Source: Sapria himalayana (lineage: Eukaryota; Streptophyta; Magnoliopsida; Malpighiales; Rafflesiaceae). Taken from it: a stretch of 64,000 nucleotides of DNA. The position numbers were made by a program, and so were the translations under genes. The notes under the pieces are model-generated. The model had not been told where the DNA came from. It saw only the letters and a program-made list of their open reading frames with translations, and ran no database searches. This document shows positions 41,459 to 54,517 of the stretch, piece by piece. The DNA lies in contig JAREIK010008198.1 of NCBI GenBank assembly GCA_029783825.1, positions 62,001-126,000 of the forward strand, read 5' to 3'. The first letter of the stretch is position 1, and the number at the start of each line of letters is the position of its first letter.

Positions 41459-44272
41459 TAATTATTAAGTATAATTTTAATTTTTATTTTAATTATTTAT
41501 CAGTTTATTTTTATAGAAATATTAATTACAAAATAAATTATTAGTGAGACAGATCTAATTTAAATTAGACTTGTATATCGTAAATAATAAAGAATAAATC
41601 TCATTTTTTTTTCATTTTAATTTTAAATATTCGAATTTAATTATTTATTTGTTTATTTTTATATAAATAATAATTACAAAATAAATTATGAGTTACACAA
41701 ATATAATTTATATAAATTATTTTTCATAAAAATAATATAGATAAACTTTTAAAAAAAAAATTTCAAAACAAAAAATTATTATATATTAATATATTTTGTT
41801 TTGCATCTGAATCATTTTATGTTTTTAAATATATTTTAATTGGTATCTATCTTATTAATAATAGATTATTATTTTATTTTTTCATCATTATTAGAATATT
41901 TATCAATAAAAATATTTATATTGAATTTATATGATATATAAATATAATGATTATTATGACTAAATATTGTATTCACTTTTGAAAAAAATTTTAAAATTAT
42001 TATATTTTCAAAGGTTATAACCATTGAAAATGTGAAAAAATAACAAAAAATAAATTTTTTGTTATTTTATTTTTTAAATAAAACCTATAGATCATTAAAT
42101 GCTTACTTACTTAATCAGTAAGCTCATAAATCCCGTAACCCCTAAATACATAAACCTTTAACAGCTATATACTACTTAATAAATAATTAATCTCATTTTT
42201 ATTTATATTATTATAATTTTAAAAATTAATTTTAATTATTTATAGTTTAATTTTTTAGAAAAATTAATTACAAAATAAATTTAGAGTAAGACAAATATTA
42301 TTTAAATAATTTATTTTAATAAAAAAAATATATAATCTTATAAAAAGAATGAAAATTATAAAAATTAAATATTATTATTTAGTAATATATTTTGATTTGA
42401 TTTTGAATCATTGTGTGTTATGTATATATATTTTAATTAATATTTATATTATTAATAATAGTTTATTAATTTAATTTTTGATCATTATTATTATATCTAT
42501 CATTAAAATTGTTTATAATGAATTTATATGATATATAATTATTAAGATTAATATAATTTTACATAGTATTCACATTTCAAAAAATTTTAAAAATTATTTT
42601 ATTTTCAAAGGTTATAACCTTTGAAAATCAGAAAAAAATCTAAAAAAAAAAATTTTATTTTTATTATATAAATAAAGCCTATAAACCACTAAATACCTAA
42701 AAACATAAATTGATAAACTCCTAAAATACAAAACTTCTAAATAATCAAATAATTAAACCTATTTACAACATATAATAAATCATAAATATCATTTTAATTT
42801 GTATTCATTATAATTTTAAATATTCATTTTAATTATTTATTAGTTTATTTTTTATAGAAATATTAATCACAAAATAAATAATGAGCGAGACAACTATAAT
42901 TTTAATAATTTATTTTTAATCAAAAAATATATAAGCTTATAAAAAGAAGTAAAAATTTAAAAACAAAAAATTATTATTTAGTAATATATTTTACTTTGAT
43001 TTTGAATCATTATATATAAGTTTTGCAATTAAATTTTAATTGCTATCAATCTTATTAAGAATAGTTTATTAATTTATTATTTGATCAATTTCATAATATC
43101 TAACAATAAAATTACTTATATTGAATTTAAATGTCTTATAATTATTAAGATTATTATTACTAAATATTATATTTACATTTGAAAAAAATTTAAAAATTAT
43201 TATATTTTCTAAGGTTATAACCTTCAAAAATGATAAAAAATCAAAAATAATTATTTTATTATTTTATTATTTATATAAAACTTATAAACCACTTAATGCC
43301 TAAACATTTAAATCTCTAGACTCCTAAAACCCAAACCCCCCTAAATACCTAAACCATTAAACCTATATAACCTAAATAATAAATAATAAATAATAAATCT
43401 CAATTTTATTTGTATTCATTATGATTTTAAATATCCATTTTAATTATTTTTTAGTTTATTTTTATAGAAATATTAATTACAAAATAAATAATGAGTGAGA
43501 CATATATAATTTAAATAAATTCTTTTTTATTAAAAAAATATAAGCTTATAAAAATAAACAAAATTTCAAAATTTTATAATTTTATTTAGTAATATAATCT
43601 ACTCTGATTTTGAATTATTTTGGGTTCTACAAATATATTTTAATTAATATCTATCTTATTAATAATAGTTTATTAATTTATTTTTTGATCATCAAAATAA
43701 TATATATTAATAAAATTTGTTATATTGAATTTACATCAAATATAATTATTAAGATTATTATAACTAAGTATTGAATGCATGTTTTAGAACTATTAAAAAA
43801 TTATTATATTTTCAAAGGTTATAACCTTTGAAAATCATGAAAATTCATAAAAATAAATTTTTTTGTTATTTCATTGATTAAATAAAACCTATAAACACCT
43901 AAATGTGCAAACATATTAATCAATAAACTTTTTAACCCTGAAACCACAAAAAACATAAACCATTAAATATGTATACAGTAAATAATAAATAATATATCTT
44001 TTTTTTATTAGTATCCATTATAATTTTATATATTCTTTTTAATTATTTATTAATTTATTTTTATAGAAATATTAATTACAAGATAAATTATTAGTGAGAT
44101 AGATATAATTAAAATAATTTATTTTCATCAAAAAAATATATATGCATATAAAATGATAAAATTTTTAAGATAACAAATTATTATTTAGTAATATATCTTA
44201 TTTTGATTTTAAATCATTTTAGATTCAAAAATTATATTTTAATTTATATCATTCTTATTAATACTAGTTTAT
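41459..44272 (-). repeat. AT-rich satellite, reverse block right of element A copy 3
   Basis: About four reverse units with palindromes near 42015, 42602-42627 (perfect), 43216 and 43809-43834 (perfect). The sequence next to A matches, reversed, that before copies 1 and 2. No gene is seen. Confidence 0.85.
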
Positions 44273-44276
44273 TAAT
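44268..44276. other. Inversion joint, reverse to forward satellite
   Basis: Reverse-unit body (TTCTTATTAATACTAG) passes into forward-unit body (TTATCATATAAATTC) within an AT-only stretch. The exact breakpoint and its microhomology cannot be fixed, because both parents are nearly identical there. Confidence 0.65.
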
Positions 44277-44545
44277 AATTATTTATCATATAAATTCAAT
44301 ATAAACAATTTTATTGATAGATATTCTAATAATTATCAAAAAATAACTTAAAAATCTATTATGAATAAGATTGATTTAACTTAAAATATAATATCAAAAC
44401 CAAAAATGATTCAAAAGCAAAGCAAAATATATTACTTAATAATAATTATTTGTTTTTAAATTTGTATTCTTTTTATAAGCTTATCAATTTTTTGATGAAA
44501 AATAATTGTTATAAATTATATTTTTCACTTATAATTTATTTTATA

Positions 44546-44585
<40 letters not shown>

Positions 44586-47500
44586 CTAAACAATCAAAAA
44601 GAATTATTTAAATTATAATTAAAACAAATAAAAATATGAGATTTATTAATTATTATTTAGTGTATACCCATTTAAACGATTATGTATATAGGGGTATCGA
44701 GATTTTGTAGTTTAGTGATTTAAGTTGTTAGACATTTAGAGATTTATAAGTTTTATTTAAACAATGAAATAAAAATATATATATATATTTGTTTTTTCAC
44801 ATGTTCAAAGTTTATAATCTTTGAAAATATAATAATATTAAAATTTTTTACGAAAGTGAATACAATATTTAGTTATAATAATTATTAAATTTATATATCA
44901 TATAAATTAAATATAAATATTTTTATTGATAAATATTCTAATAATGATCAAAAAATAAATTAATAATCTAGTAATAATAAGTTAGATATCAATTAAAATA
45001 TAATTACAAAACCTAAATTGATTCATAAACAAAGTAAAATATATTACTATATAATAATTTTTTGTTTTTAATTTTTTTCTTCTTTTAATAAGTTTATCTA
45101 TATTCTTTTTATTGAAAAATAATTTATATAAATTATATTTGTCTAACTTATAATTTATTATATTAATTAATATTTATTTAAAAATAAACAAATAAATAAT
45201 TAAAATGAATATTAAAAATTATAATGAAAAAAATAAAAATGAGATTTATTATTTATTATTTAGGATATACATGTTTAAAAAATTTATCTATTTAGGGTTT
45301 TCGAGATTTAGAAGTTATTGATTTAAGTATTTAGGCATTTAATGGTTTATAGCTTTTATTTAAATAATGAAATAACAATAAATTTATTTTTGATATTTTT
45401 TCAAATTTTAAAATGGCATAACATTTGAAAATATAATAATTTAAAATTTTTTTAAAATGTGAATACATTAATTAGTAATAATAATTATTATCACTATATA
45501 TCATATAAACTAGATATAAACAATTTTATTAATAATATTATATAAATTATCAAAAAATAAATTAATAAACTATTATTATTATGATATATATAAATTAAAA
45601 TATAATTAAAAATATAATTAAAAACCCTAAAATGATTCAAAATCAAAGTAAAATTTATTACTAAATTATAATTTTTTTTTAGTTTTTGCTTCATTTTATA
45701 AGCTTATATATTTTTCTGTTGAAAAATATATTATTTAAATTATATTTGTCATTCATAATTTATTTTGTAATTAATATTTCTATAAAATATTTAAATTATA
45801 TTTAAGGTTCACAAGTTTAAAGGTTTAGGTATTTAGGGGCTTAGGGATTTAAGAGTTTAGAGATTTGTGTATCTATGCATTTAATGGTTTATAAGGTTTA
45901 TTTAAACAATGATATAACAAAAAATTTATTTTTGTTATTTTTTCTCAATTTTGAAGGTTATAACCTTTGAAAATGTAATAATTTTTAAATTTTTTATATA
46001 TGTGAATACTATATTTAGTTATGATAATCTTAAAAATTATATATCATGTTAATTCAATATAAACAATTATATTGAATTATTAATCATCAAAAAATATATT
46101 TCCAAATAAAATATATCATGTTAATTCACAAAATATTGATAGATATTATATTAATGATCAAAAAATAGATTAATAAACTATTATTAATAAGATAGATATT
46201 TTTTAAAATATATTTGCAAAATGTAAATTTATTCAAAATCAAAGTAAAATATAATAGTAAATAATACTTTTTTTGATGTTTTGCTTCTTTTTATAAGTTT
46301 ATATTTTTTGTTATTAAAAGTAAATTATTTAAATTATATTTGACTTCCACATAATTTATTTTTAATTTATAATTCTATAAAAATAAACTAATAAATAATA
46401 AAAATGAATATTTAAAATTATAATGAATACAAATAAAATTGGGATTTATTATTTATTATTCAGGATATACTAGTTTAATGGTTTAAGTATTTAGGTGTTT
46501 TGGGGTTTAGAGATTTAAGTGTTTAGGACTATAGTGATTTATAGTTTTTATTTAAAGAATAAAAAAATCAAAATTTAAATTTTTTGATTTTTTTTAATTT
46601 TTGATGGTTAACCTTTAAAAATATAATAATTTTTATTTTTTTTAAATGTTAATATAATATTTAGTTATAATATTCTTAATAATTATATATAATGTAAACT
46701 CAATATAAATAATTTTATTAATAGATATTATAATAATTATCAATAAAAAATTAATAAACTATTATTAATAAGAATGATATAAATTAAAATATAATTACAA
46801 AATCTAAAATGATTCAAAATAAAAATAAAATATATTACTAAATAATAAATTTTTGTTTTTAAAATTTTGCCTATTTTTATAAGGATATATCTTTTTTTTG
46901 ATGAAAAATAAATTATTTAAATTAGATATGTCTCACTAATAATTTATTTTGTAATTAATATTTCTATAAAAATAAACTGATAAATAATTAAAATAAAAAT
47001 TTAAAATTATACTTAATAAAATAAATTGAGATTTATGATTTTTTATTAATGTACACCTGTCTAATAGTTTAAGTATTTAATGGTTTTGTCATTTAGAAGT
47101 TTAGCAATTTATGTTTTTAGGCATTTAGTGTTTTATAGGTTTTATTTAAAAAATAAAATAACAAAAAGAAAATTTGTAATTTTTTCTCATTTTCAAAGGT
47201 TACCTTTCAAAATATAAAAATATTTTAAATATTTTGAAATGTGAATACAATATTCAGTTATAATAATATTAATAGTTATATATCATATAAATTAAATATA
47301 AACAATTTTATTGATATATAATATTATAATTATCAAAATTTAAATAAATAAGCTATTTATAAAAAGATTGATATTAATTAAAAAATATTTACAAAGCCCA
47401 AATTGATTCAAAATTAAAGTAAAATATATTATTGGATAATAATTTTTAATTTTTAAATTTTTACTTCTTTTATCAGAATATATTCTTTTTTATTAAAAAT

Positions 47501-48931
47501 AAATTAATTAAAATATATATGTCGCTCTCATAATTTAATTTGTAATAAATATTTCTATAAAAATAAACTAATAAATAATTAAAATTAATATTTAAAATTA
47601 CAATAAAAAGAAAAAAAAATTAGATTTATTAATTATTAAGTAGTATATAGAAGTTTAATGGTTTATGTATTTAGGCATTATGAGGTTTAAGAGTTTACTG
47701 ATTTAACTATGTATGTATTTAGTTGTTTATAGGTTTTATTTAAGAAAAAAAATTAAAAAAAATTATTTTTATTACTTTTTGATATTTTCAAAGGTTATAA
47801 CCTTTGAAAATATTATAATTTTTAAATTTTTTTTAAAAGTGAATAAATATTTATTTATAATAATCATAATAATAATATATCATATAAATTCAATAAAAAC
47901 AATTTTATTCATAGATATTCTAAAAATTATCAAAAAATTAATTAAAAATATATTATGAATAAGATTGATATTACTAAAAATATAATATCAAAACCTAAAA
48001 TAATTCAAAAGCAAATAAAAATATATTACTTAATAATACTTATTTGTTTTTAAATTTTTATTCTTTTTATACGCTTATCTATTTTGTGATGAAAAATAAT
48101 TTTTATAAATTATATTTTTAACTCAATTTATTTTATAATTAATATATATATATATATAAAACTAATCAATCAAATGAATTTTTTAAATTATAATGAAAAC
48201 AAATAAAAATTAGATTTATTAATTATTATTTAGGGTGTACCCGTTTAAACGATTATCTATATATGGGTATCGAGATGTTGTAGTATAGTGATTTAAGTGT
48301 TTAGGCATTTAGTGATTTATAGGTTTTATTTAAACAATAAAATAATAATAAAAATTATATATTTTTTTTACATGTTCAAAGGTAATCTTTGAAAATCTAA
48401 TAATATTAAATTTTTTTTCTAAAGTGAATAGAATATTTAGTTATAATAATTATTAAATCTATATATCATATAAATATTTTTATTGATAAATATTCTAATA
48501 ATGATCAAAAAATAAATTAATAATCTATTATTAATAAGTTAGATATCAATTAAAATATAATTACGAAACCTAAAATGATTCAGAAACAAAGTAAAATATA
48601 TTACTATATAATAATTTTTTTTGTTTTTAATTTTTTACTTCTTTTAATAAGTTTATCTATATTTTTTTGTAGAAAAATAATTTATATAAATTATATTTGT
48701 CTAACTTATAATTTATTTTGTAATTAATATTTATATAAAAATAAACAAATAAATAATTAAAATAGATATTTAAAATTATAATGAAAAAAATAAAAATGAG
48801 ATTTATTATTTATTATTTAGGATATACTTGTTTAAAAAATTTATCTATTTAGTGTTTTCGAGATTTCGAAGTTATTGAATTAATTATTTAGGCATTTAAA
48901 GGTTTATAGCTTTTATTCAAACAATGAAATA
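44273..48931 (+). repeat. AT-rich satellite, forward block
   Basis: About seven forward units with palindromes near 44814, 45417, 45960, 46608, 47200, 47785-47810 (perfect) and 48385. (TA)n tracts at 44550-44584 and about 48138-48157 lie at the same position within the unit. A local duplication or rearrangement within the body lies at 46070-46140. The block ends at the fold-back joint with element A copy 4. No gene is seen. Confidence 0.85.
44550..44584. repeat. (TA)n microsatellite in a satellite subtype
   Basis: About 17 TA steps in the unit body. Tracts at the equivalent position are at 1108-1126, 16588-16604, about 48138-48157, 60387-60424 and about 62503-62526. Confidence 0.85.
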
Positions 48932-48958
48932 GCTATGCAATGTTTTCCATTGCATAGC
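48932..48958. other. Fold-back hairpin at an inversion joint
   Basis: GCTATGCAATG (48932-48942), the loop TTTTC, then its exact reverse complement (48948-48958). The right arm is genuine element A sequence, also present in copy 3. The left arm is extra and sits exactly between forward satellite and inverted element A. Confidence 0.85.
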
Positions 48959-49324
48959 AATGACATAGGCAAATGCTTGATGTTGCATGTCACACACATG
49001 CACAATCTTATATTTGCATAGTTTTAATATGCTGCATCATTCAGGTTCCTCCAAAAGCTTGGACAAATCCAAATGGAAAAAATGCAGTGCGCATAATGAC
49101 TCAATGCCAACTCTGATGTCCGGGAATGCCAGTTGATTTTAGTTGTATTCGTACGCTTGGAATTATTAGGCATTATGTTTTTTATGTATTTTATGCATAG
49201 AATCATTAAGGTGCATAGGATTTGGTGGGCTGGCCTAATTTAGTCAGCTTTTTAGTCTCTTGTAAGTTATGCACCTAAATGATAAATAAAGTGTGTATTT
49301 TCCAAAAAAAACAAAAAAGAAACA

Positions 49325-49400
49325 ATAAATCTAAAACTTTAAATCCTAAACCTTAAACCATAAATTATAACCCTAACCCATAAACCCTAAATCCTAAATC
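49325..49400 (-). repeat. Degenerate CCCTAAA telomere-like block in element A copy 4
   Basis: CCTAAA and CCCTAA variants in about 7-bp phase, following the A-run at 49303-49319. Confidence 0.75.
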
Positions 49401-50198
49401 TCTTGTTTTGCACTATTATAATCAAATGACTAAGTGTTAAATTTAATTTGAAATTCACAACTTTTAGGAATGTCACAAATTTATCTTTTTGTATATGTAA
49501 CACAAAGTCATGACTCAAGGGGTGAGTTATGGATTCACTCTCTTTCTTGGTTTAGATTATTGTAGCATTAGCAATGGTCATGATTGTATATTTTGTCTCT
49601 AGAACACAAAATCATATCGATGAGAATATGCCATAACTTGTGTCTCTCTGTTGAACATATTGTTATGGCACTAAGAATGATCATGAATACATATTTAATC
49701 ACTATAATAATGGGTCACAGTATTGGATATGACCATATCTTGTGCATTTTATCTTTATATTGCAAAGTCATTGCACTAGGAATGATTGTAACTTTGTACA
49801 TTCCTCAAGAGCAAAAGTCATGACCCTAGAAATAGTTAAAGCTCGAATACTACTCTTTATAACTTTCTATAGCTAAAATTCTTTGGATTTGAAATATCAC
49901 TATGGCTTTTTCCTTTGATTTGTAGCCTCAAGTGTCAATATGCAAGACTAATATTTTGATCAATGATTAAAACAATTTATACATTTGAATATGATTCATA
50001 TACACCTTTTTGGGTATTGCGAGCATGTATACCCAACTCATTTAATATAAAAAGAAAGAAATGATACTTTTAATATCCATGAGGATATAAAAAAAGGCTT
50101 AGACATCTCAATAAAATAATTTTTTTGATTCTTGATTGAAAGAGAGCCCATACTTCTTGCCTTGCTCAAACCACCCTAGTGCTAGTCTGTACTAATAG

Positions 50199-53100
50199 TT
50201 TATTATTAATTTATTTTAAATAATATCTATCTTATTAATAATAGTTTATTAATTTATTTTTTTATCATTATTATAATATATATTAATACATTTTTTTATA
50301 TTGAAACTACAACAAATATAATTATTAAGATTATTATAACTAAGTATTGTATTTATATTTTAGAACTATTAAAAAATTATTATATTTTCAAAGGTCTTAA
50401 CCTTTGAAAATCAAAAAAATTCATAAAAATAAATTTTTTTATTATTTCATTGAATAAATAAAACCTATAAACACAAAAATGTGTAAACATATAAATCAAT
50501 AATCTTTTTAACCCCAAAACCACAAAAAAGTTAAACAATTAAATAGTTATTCCCTAAATAATAAATAATAAATCTCATTTTTATTAGTATTCATTATAAT
50601 TTTAAATATACATTTTAATTATTTATTAGTTTAATTTTATTGAAATATAAATTAAAAAATAAATTATTAGTGCGACAAATATAATTTAAATAATTTATTT
50701 TTCATCAAAAAACATATAGGCTTATAAATGGTTACAAAAATTTAAAAATTTAAAATTAATATTTAGTAAAATATTTCATTTTGATTTTGAGTCATTTTAG
50801 GTTTTTCAAATATATTTTAAACAATATTTATCTTATTAATAATTGGTTATTACTTTTTTATGATCATTATTATAATAAATATCAATAAAATAGTTTATAT
50901 TGACTTTATATGATATATAATTATTATGATAATTATAACTTCATATTGTATTCACTTTTCAAAAAAAATTTAAAAATAATTATATTTTCAAATGGTATAA
51001 CCTTCAAAAATCAGAAAAAATAACAAAAATAAATTATTTGTTATTTTATTTTTTATATATAACCTATAAACCACTAAATGACTAAATACTAAAATGACTA
51101 AACTCCTAAATCCCGAAGCCCATAAATACTTAAAATATTAAATTAGTATAGTCTAAATAATAAATCATAAATCTCAGTTTTATCAGTATTCAGAATAATT
51201 TTAAATATTCATTTTAATTATTTATCAGTTTATTTTTATAGAAATATTAATTACAAAATAAATTATTAGTGCAACATATATAATTAAAATAATTTATTTT
51301 CTTCAAAAAAAATGATCATAAAAAGGGGTACAATTTTAAAAATAAAAATTATTATTTAATAATAAATATTATTTTGATTTTGAATCATTTTAGATTTTAC
51401 AATTATATTTTAATTTATATCATTCTTATAAATACAAGTTTATTTATTTATTTATTGATCATTATTATAATATCTATCAATAAAATTATTTATATTGAGT
51501 TTACATTATATATAATTATTAAGATTATTATAACTAAATATTATATTCACATTTAAAAAAATTAAAAATTATTACATTTTCAAATGTTACAACCTTCAAA
51601 AAATATAAAAAAATCAAAAAATTAATTTTTTTGTTTTTTCATTCATTAAAAAAACTATGAAACACTAAAGGTCTAAAAAATTAAATCACTAAACTCCTAA
51701 ACCACAAAACACATAAATACATAAACCATTAAACCGGTATATCCTGAATAATAAATAATAAACCTCAATTGTATTTGTATTCATTATAATTTTAAATATT
51801 CATTTTAATTATTTAGTAGTTTATTATTATAGTATTATAAATTACAAAATAAATTATAAGTAAAACAAATATAATTTAAATAATTTATTTTTAATAACAA
51901 AAATATAAAGTTATAAAAAAAGCAAAACATTAAAAAAATTATTATTTAGTAATATATTTTACTTTGATTTGAATAAATTTAGATTTGCAAATACTTTTTA
52001 AATAATAACTTTTTTTTAATAATAGTTGATTAATTTATTTTTTGATAATAATTATAATATCTAGCAATATAATTATTTATATTGAATTTAAATGAATTAT
52101 AATTATGAAGATTATTATAAATAAATATTATATTTACATTTGAAAAAAATTTAAAAATTATTATATTTTCAAAGGATATAATCTTCAAATATTTTGAAAA
52201 AATAATAAAAATAAATTTTTTGTTATATCATTGTTTAAATAACACTTATAAACCACTAAGTGCTGACATACTTAAACATCTAAACTCCTAAACACAAAAT
52301 CTCCTAAATACTTTAACCTTTAAACTCGTAAACCTTAAATATAATTTAAATAATTGATTAAAATATTAATTACAAAATAAATTATGAGTGATACAAATAT
52401 AATTTAAATAATTTAATTTTCATCAAAAAAATATATAAGCTCATAAAAAGAAGCAAAAACTAAAAAACAAAATTTTATTTAGTAATAAATTTTACTTGGA
52501 TTTTGAATAATTTTAAGTTTTGCAATTATATTTTAATTTATATCCATCATAATAATAATAACATATTAATTTATTTTTTGATAATTGATATCATATCTAT
52601 CGATAAAATTGTTTATATTTAGTTTATATTATATATAATTATAATGATTATTATAACTAAATATTGTATTCACATTTTTAAAAAATTGTAAAATTAATAT
52701 ATTGTCAAAGGTTATAACCTTTGAAAATGTGAAAAAATATCAAAAATAATTTTTTTTGTTATTTCATTGATTAAACAAAACCAATAAACCACTAAATGCC
52801 TAAAAACATAAATCGCTAAAGTCCTAAATGACAAAACCATTAAATACATAAAATATTAAACTAGTATACATTAATAATAATTCATAAATCTCATTTTAAT
52901 TTTTATTCAGTATAATTTTATATTTTTATTTTAATTATTGATAAGTTTATTTTTATTGAAATATTAATTACAAAATAAATTATTAGTGAGACAAATATAA
53001 TTTAAATTAAACTGGTATACCCTAAATAATAAACAATAAATCTCATTTTTTTCATTATAATTTTAAATATTCATTTTAATTAATTCTTTGTTTATTTATA

Positions 53101-53545
53101 TATAAATATTAATTACAAAATAAATTATAAGGTAGACAAATATAATTTATATAAATTATTTTTCATTAAAAAAATATAGATAAACTTATTAAAAGAATAA
53201 AAAATTCAAAAACAAAAAATTATTATATAGTAATATATTTTTCTTTGCTTCTGAATCATTTTAAGATTTATAATTATATTTTAATTAATATCTATCTTAT
53301 TATTAATGCATTATTAATTTATTTTTTGATAATTATTAGAATATTTATCAATAAAATTGTTTATATTGAATTTATATAATATATAAATATAATGATTAGT
53401 ATAACTAAATATTGTATTCACATTTTAAAAAAATTTAAAAATTATTATATTTTCAATGGTTATAACCTTTGAAAATATCAAAAAATAATAAAAATAAATT
53501 TTTTGTTATTTTATTTTATAAAAAAAACCTGTAATCCACTAAATT
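50199..53545 (-). repeat. AT-rich satellite, reverse block left of the hAT element
   Basis: About six reverse units with palindromes near 50392, 51000, 51590, 52190, 52713 and 53465. The shortened-body subtype lies near 52325. The block is cut inside an octamer block by the hAT element. The bases ACTAAATT (53538-53545) are the left copy of its target site. No gene is seen. Confidence 0.85.
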
Positions 53546-53546
53546 A

Positions 53547-53566
53547 TAGGGGTGCTCATGGGATGG
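53547..53566 (+). repeat. hAT left terminal inverted repeat
   Basis: TAGGGGTGCTCATGGGA pairs with the inverted right end, with mismatches near the outer G-run and at the T/C before GGGA. Confidence 0.8.
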
Positions 53567-54517
53567 GACGGGATGGGGATTACAAATCCCCAGTCCCTTC
53601 GCATAGTTCGGAGAATTTTTTTTTTGAAGATCCAGACCCATCCCATGGTTGAAAATATCGAGATGGGAGGGGACGTAGATCGGGGATTTTGGGTCGGAAA
53701 AATGGTTCTTGGACATAACCGAGTTCGGACATTTTTTTCAATTTATTTTATTCAAACCGTCCAAGTTATTTCATGTTGAAACCTTTTGTTGTACCATTTA
53801 TCATTCCTTAGTTATGTATCTTTCAAACTCAAATTTGACCAATTTTATTTTGTCAAATAGGCTGAATACCGAAAACGAGTTCCATTACCTTGTCGAAAGC
53901 TTTGATGTGCAGAAAATAATAGAAATGTTAAATAGAACAGGACCGAGTTGTGTGCTTAATTTGGTTCTTTGTTTTATCACAAGTTGGCTTTGTTCCGCCA
54001 AGTGAAAGTTAACCATAATAGCAATACTATATTTTTTAAACATTTACTTAAAATATTAAGGAATAGATAAAGATGACCACAAACATTGGTAGCAGCAATT
54101 AGTACTTAAGTAATTGCTAACATTAGGCAGCTTAATATAATAAAAAAAATACAACTAATAACAACCATGATAATAATTATTTCAAAGGTCCGTCCCGGAA
54201 CAGCAACGAAAATCCAAACCGAATTAATTATCTCTTCTACAACTCCTTTCTTTTCTTCCTCCACTTTAGAAGGACAACCAAAGATGAAAACATGTTAATC
54301 ATGTAGCCATAAATTTATAAGATGAAAGAGTGATAAAAAAACAAAATATTACCTTATAAAATTTAATACACCCATTCCAAATTTAGTTGGCCACCTATAG
54401 TTTGGAAGAATATTTGGATCATGTGACCCCTTTAAAAATTATAATTGAACCATATTTTTATTAAATTGAATTAATAAAATAAGTAAAAGTGAAATTAAAA
54501 TTTACAAGATTTGTATA

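Larger units (their letters stand above)
48932..50198 (-). mobile_element. Element A, copy 4 (truncated at both ends, inverted)
   Basis: Corresponds to copy 3 from about 39890 to 41140, so it lacks roughly 890 bp at one end and 320 bp at the other. It retains AATAAA (49285-49290), the A-run (49303-49319), the telomere-like block (49325-49400) and the 103-bp repeats. The left end is the fold-back joint. The right end joins reverse satellite at TAATAG (50193-50198), which fits both sides. Confidence 0.75.

Noticed and set aside
8159..49823. A 60-80-residue ORF conserved in all four element A copies
   Set aside because: It lies in a 103-bp tandem repeat, its ends differ between copies, it has no recognisable domain, and the repeat length is not a multiple of three. 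Shared descent of young duplicates explains its persistence.
53552..54005. Plus-strand ORFs near the hAT left end
   Set aside because: They run antisense to the transposase, over the terminal repeat and presumed 3' flank, without recognisable motifs.
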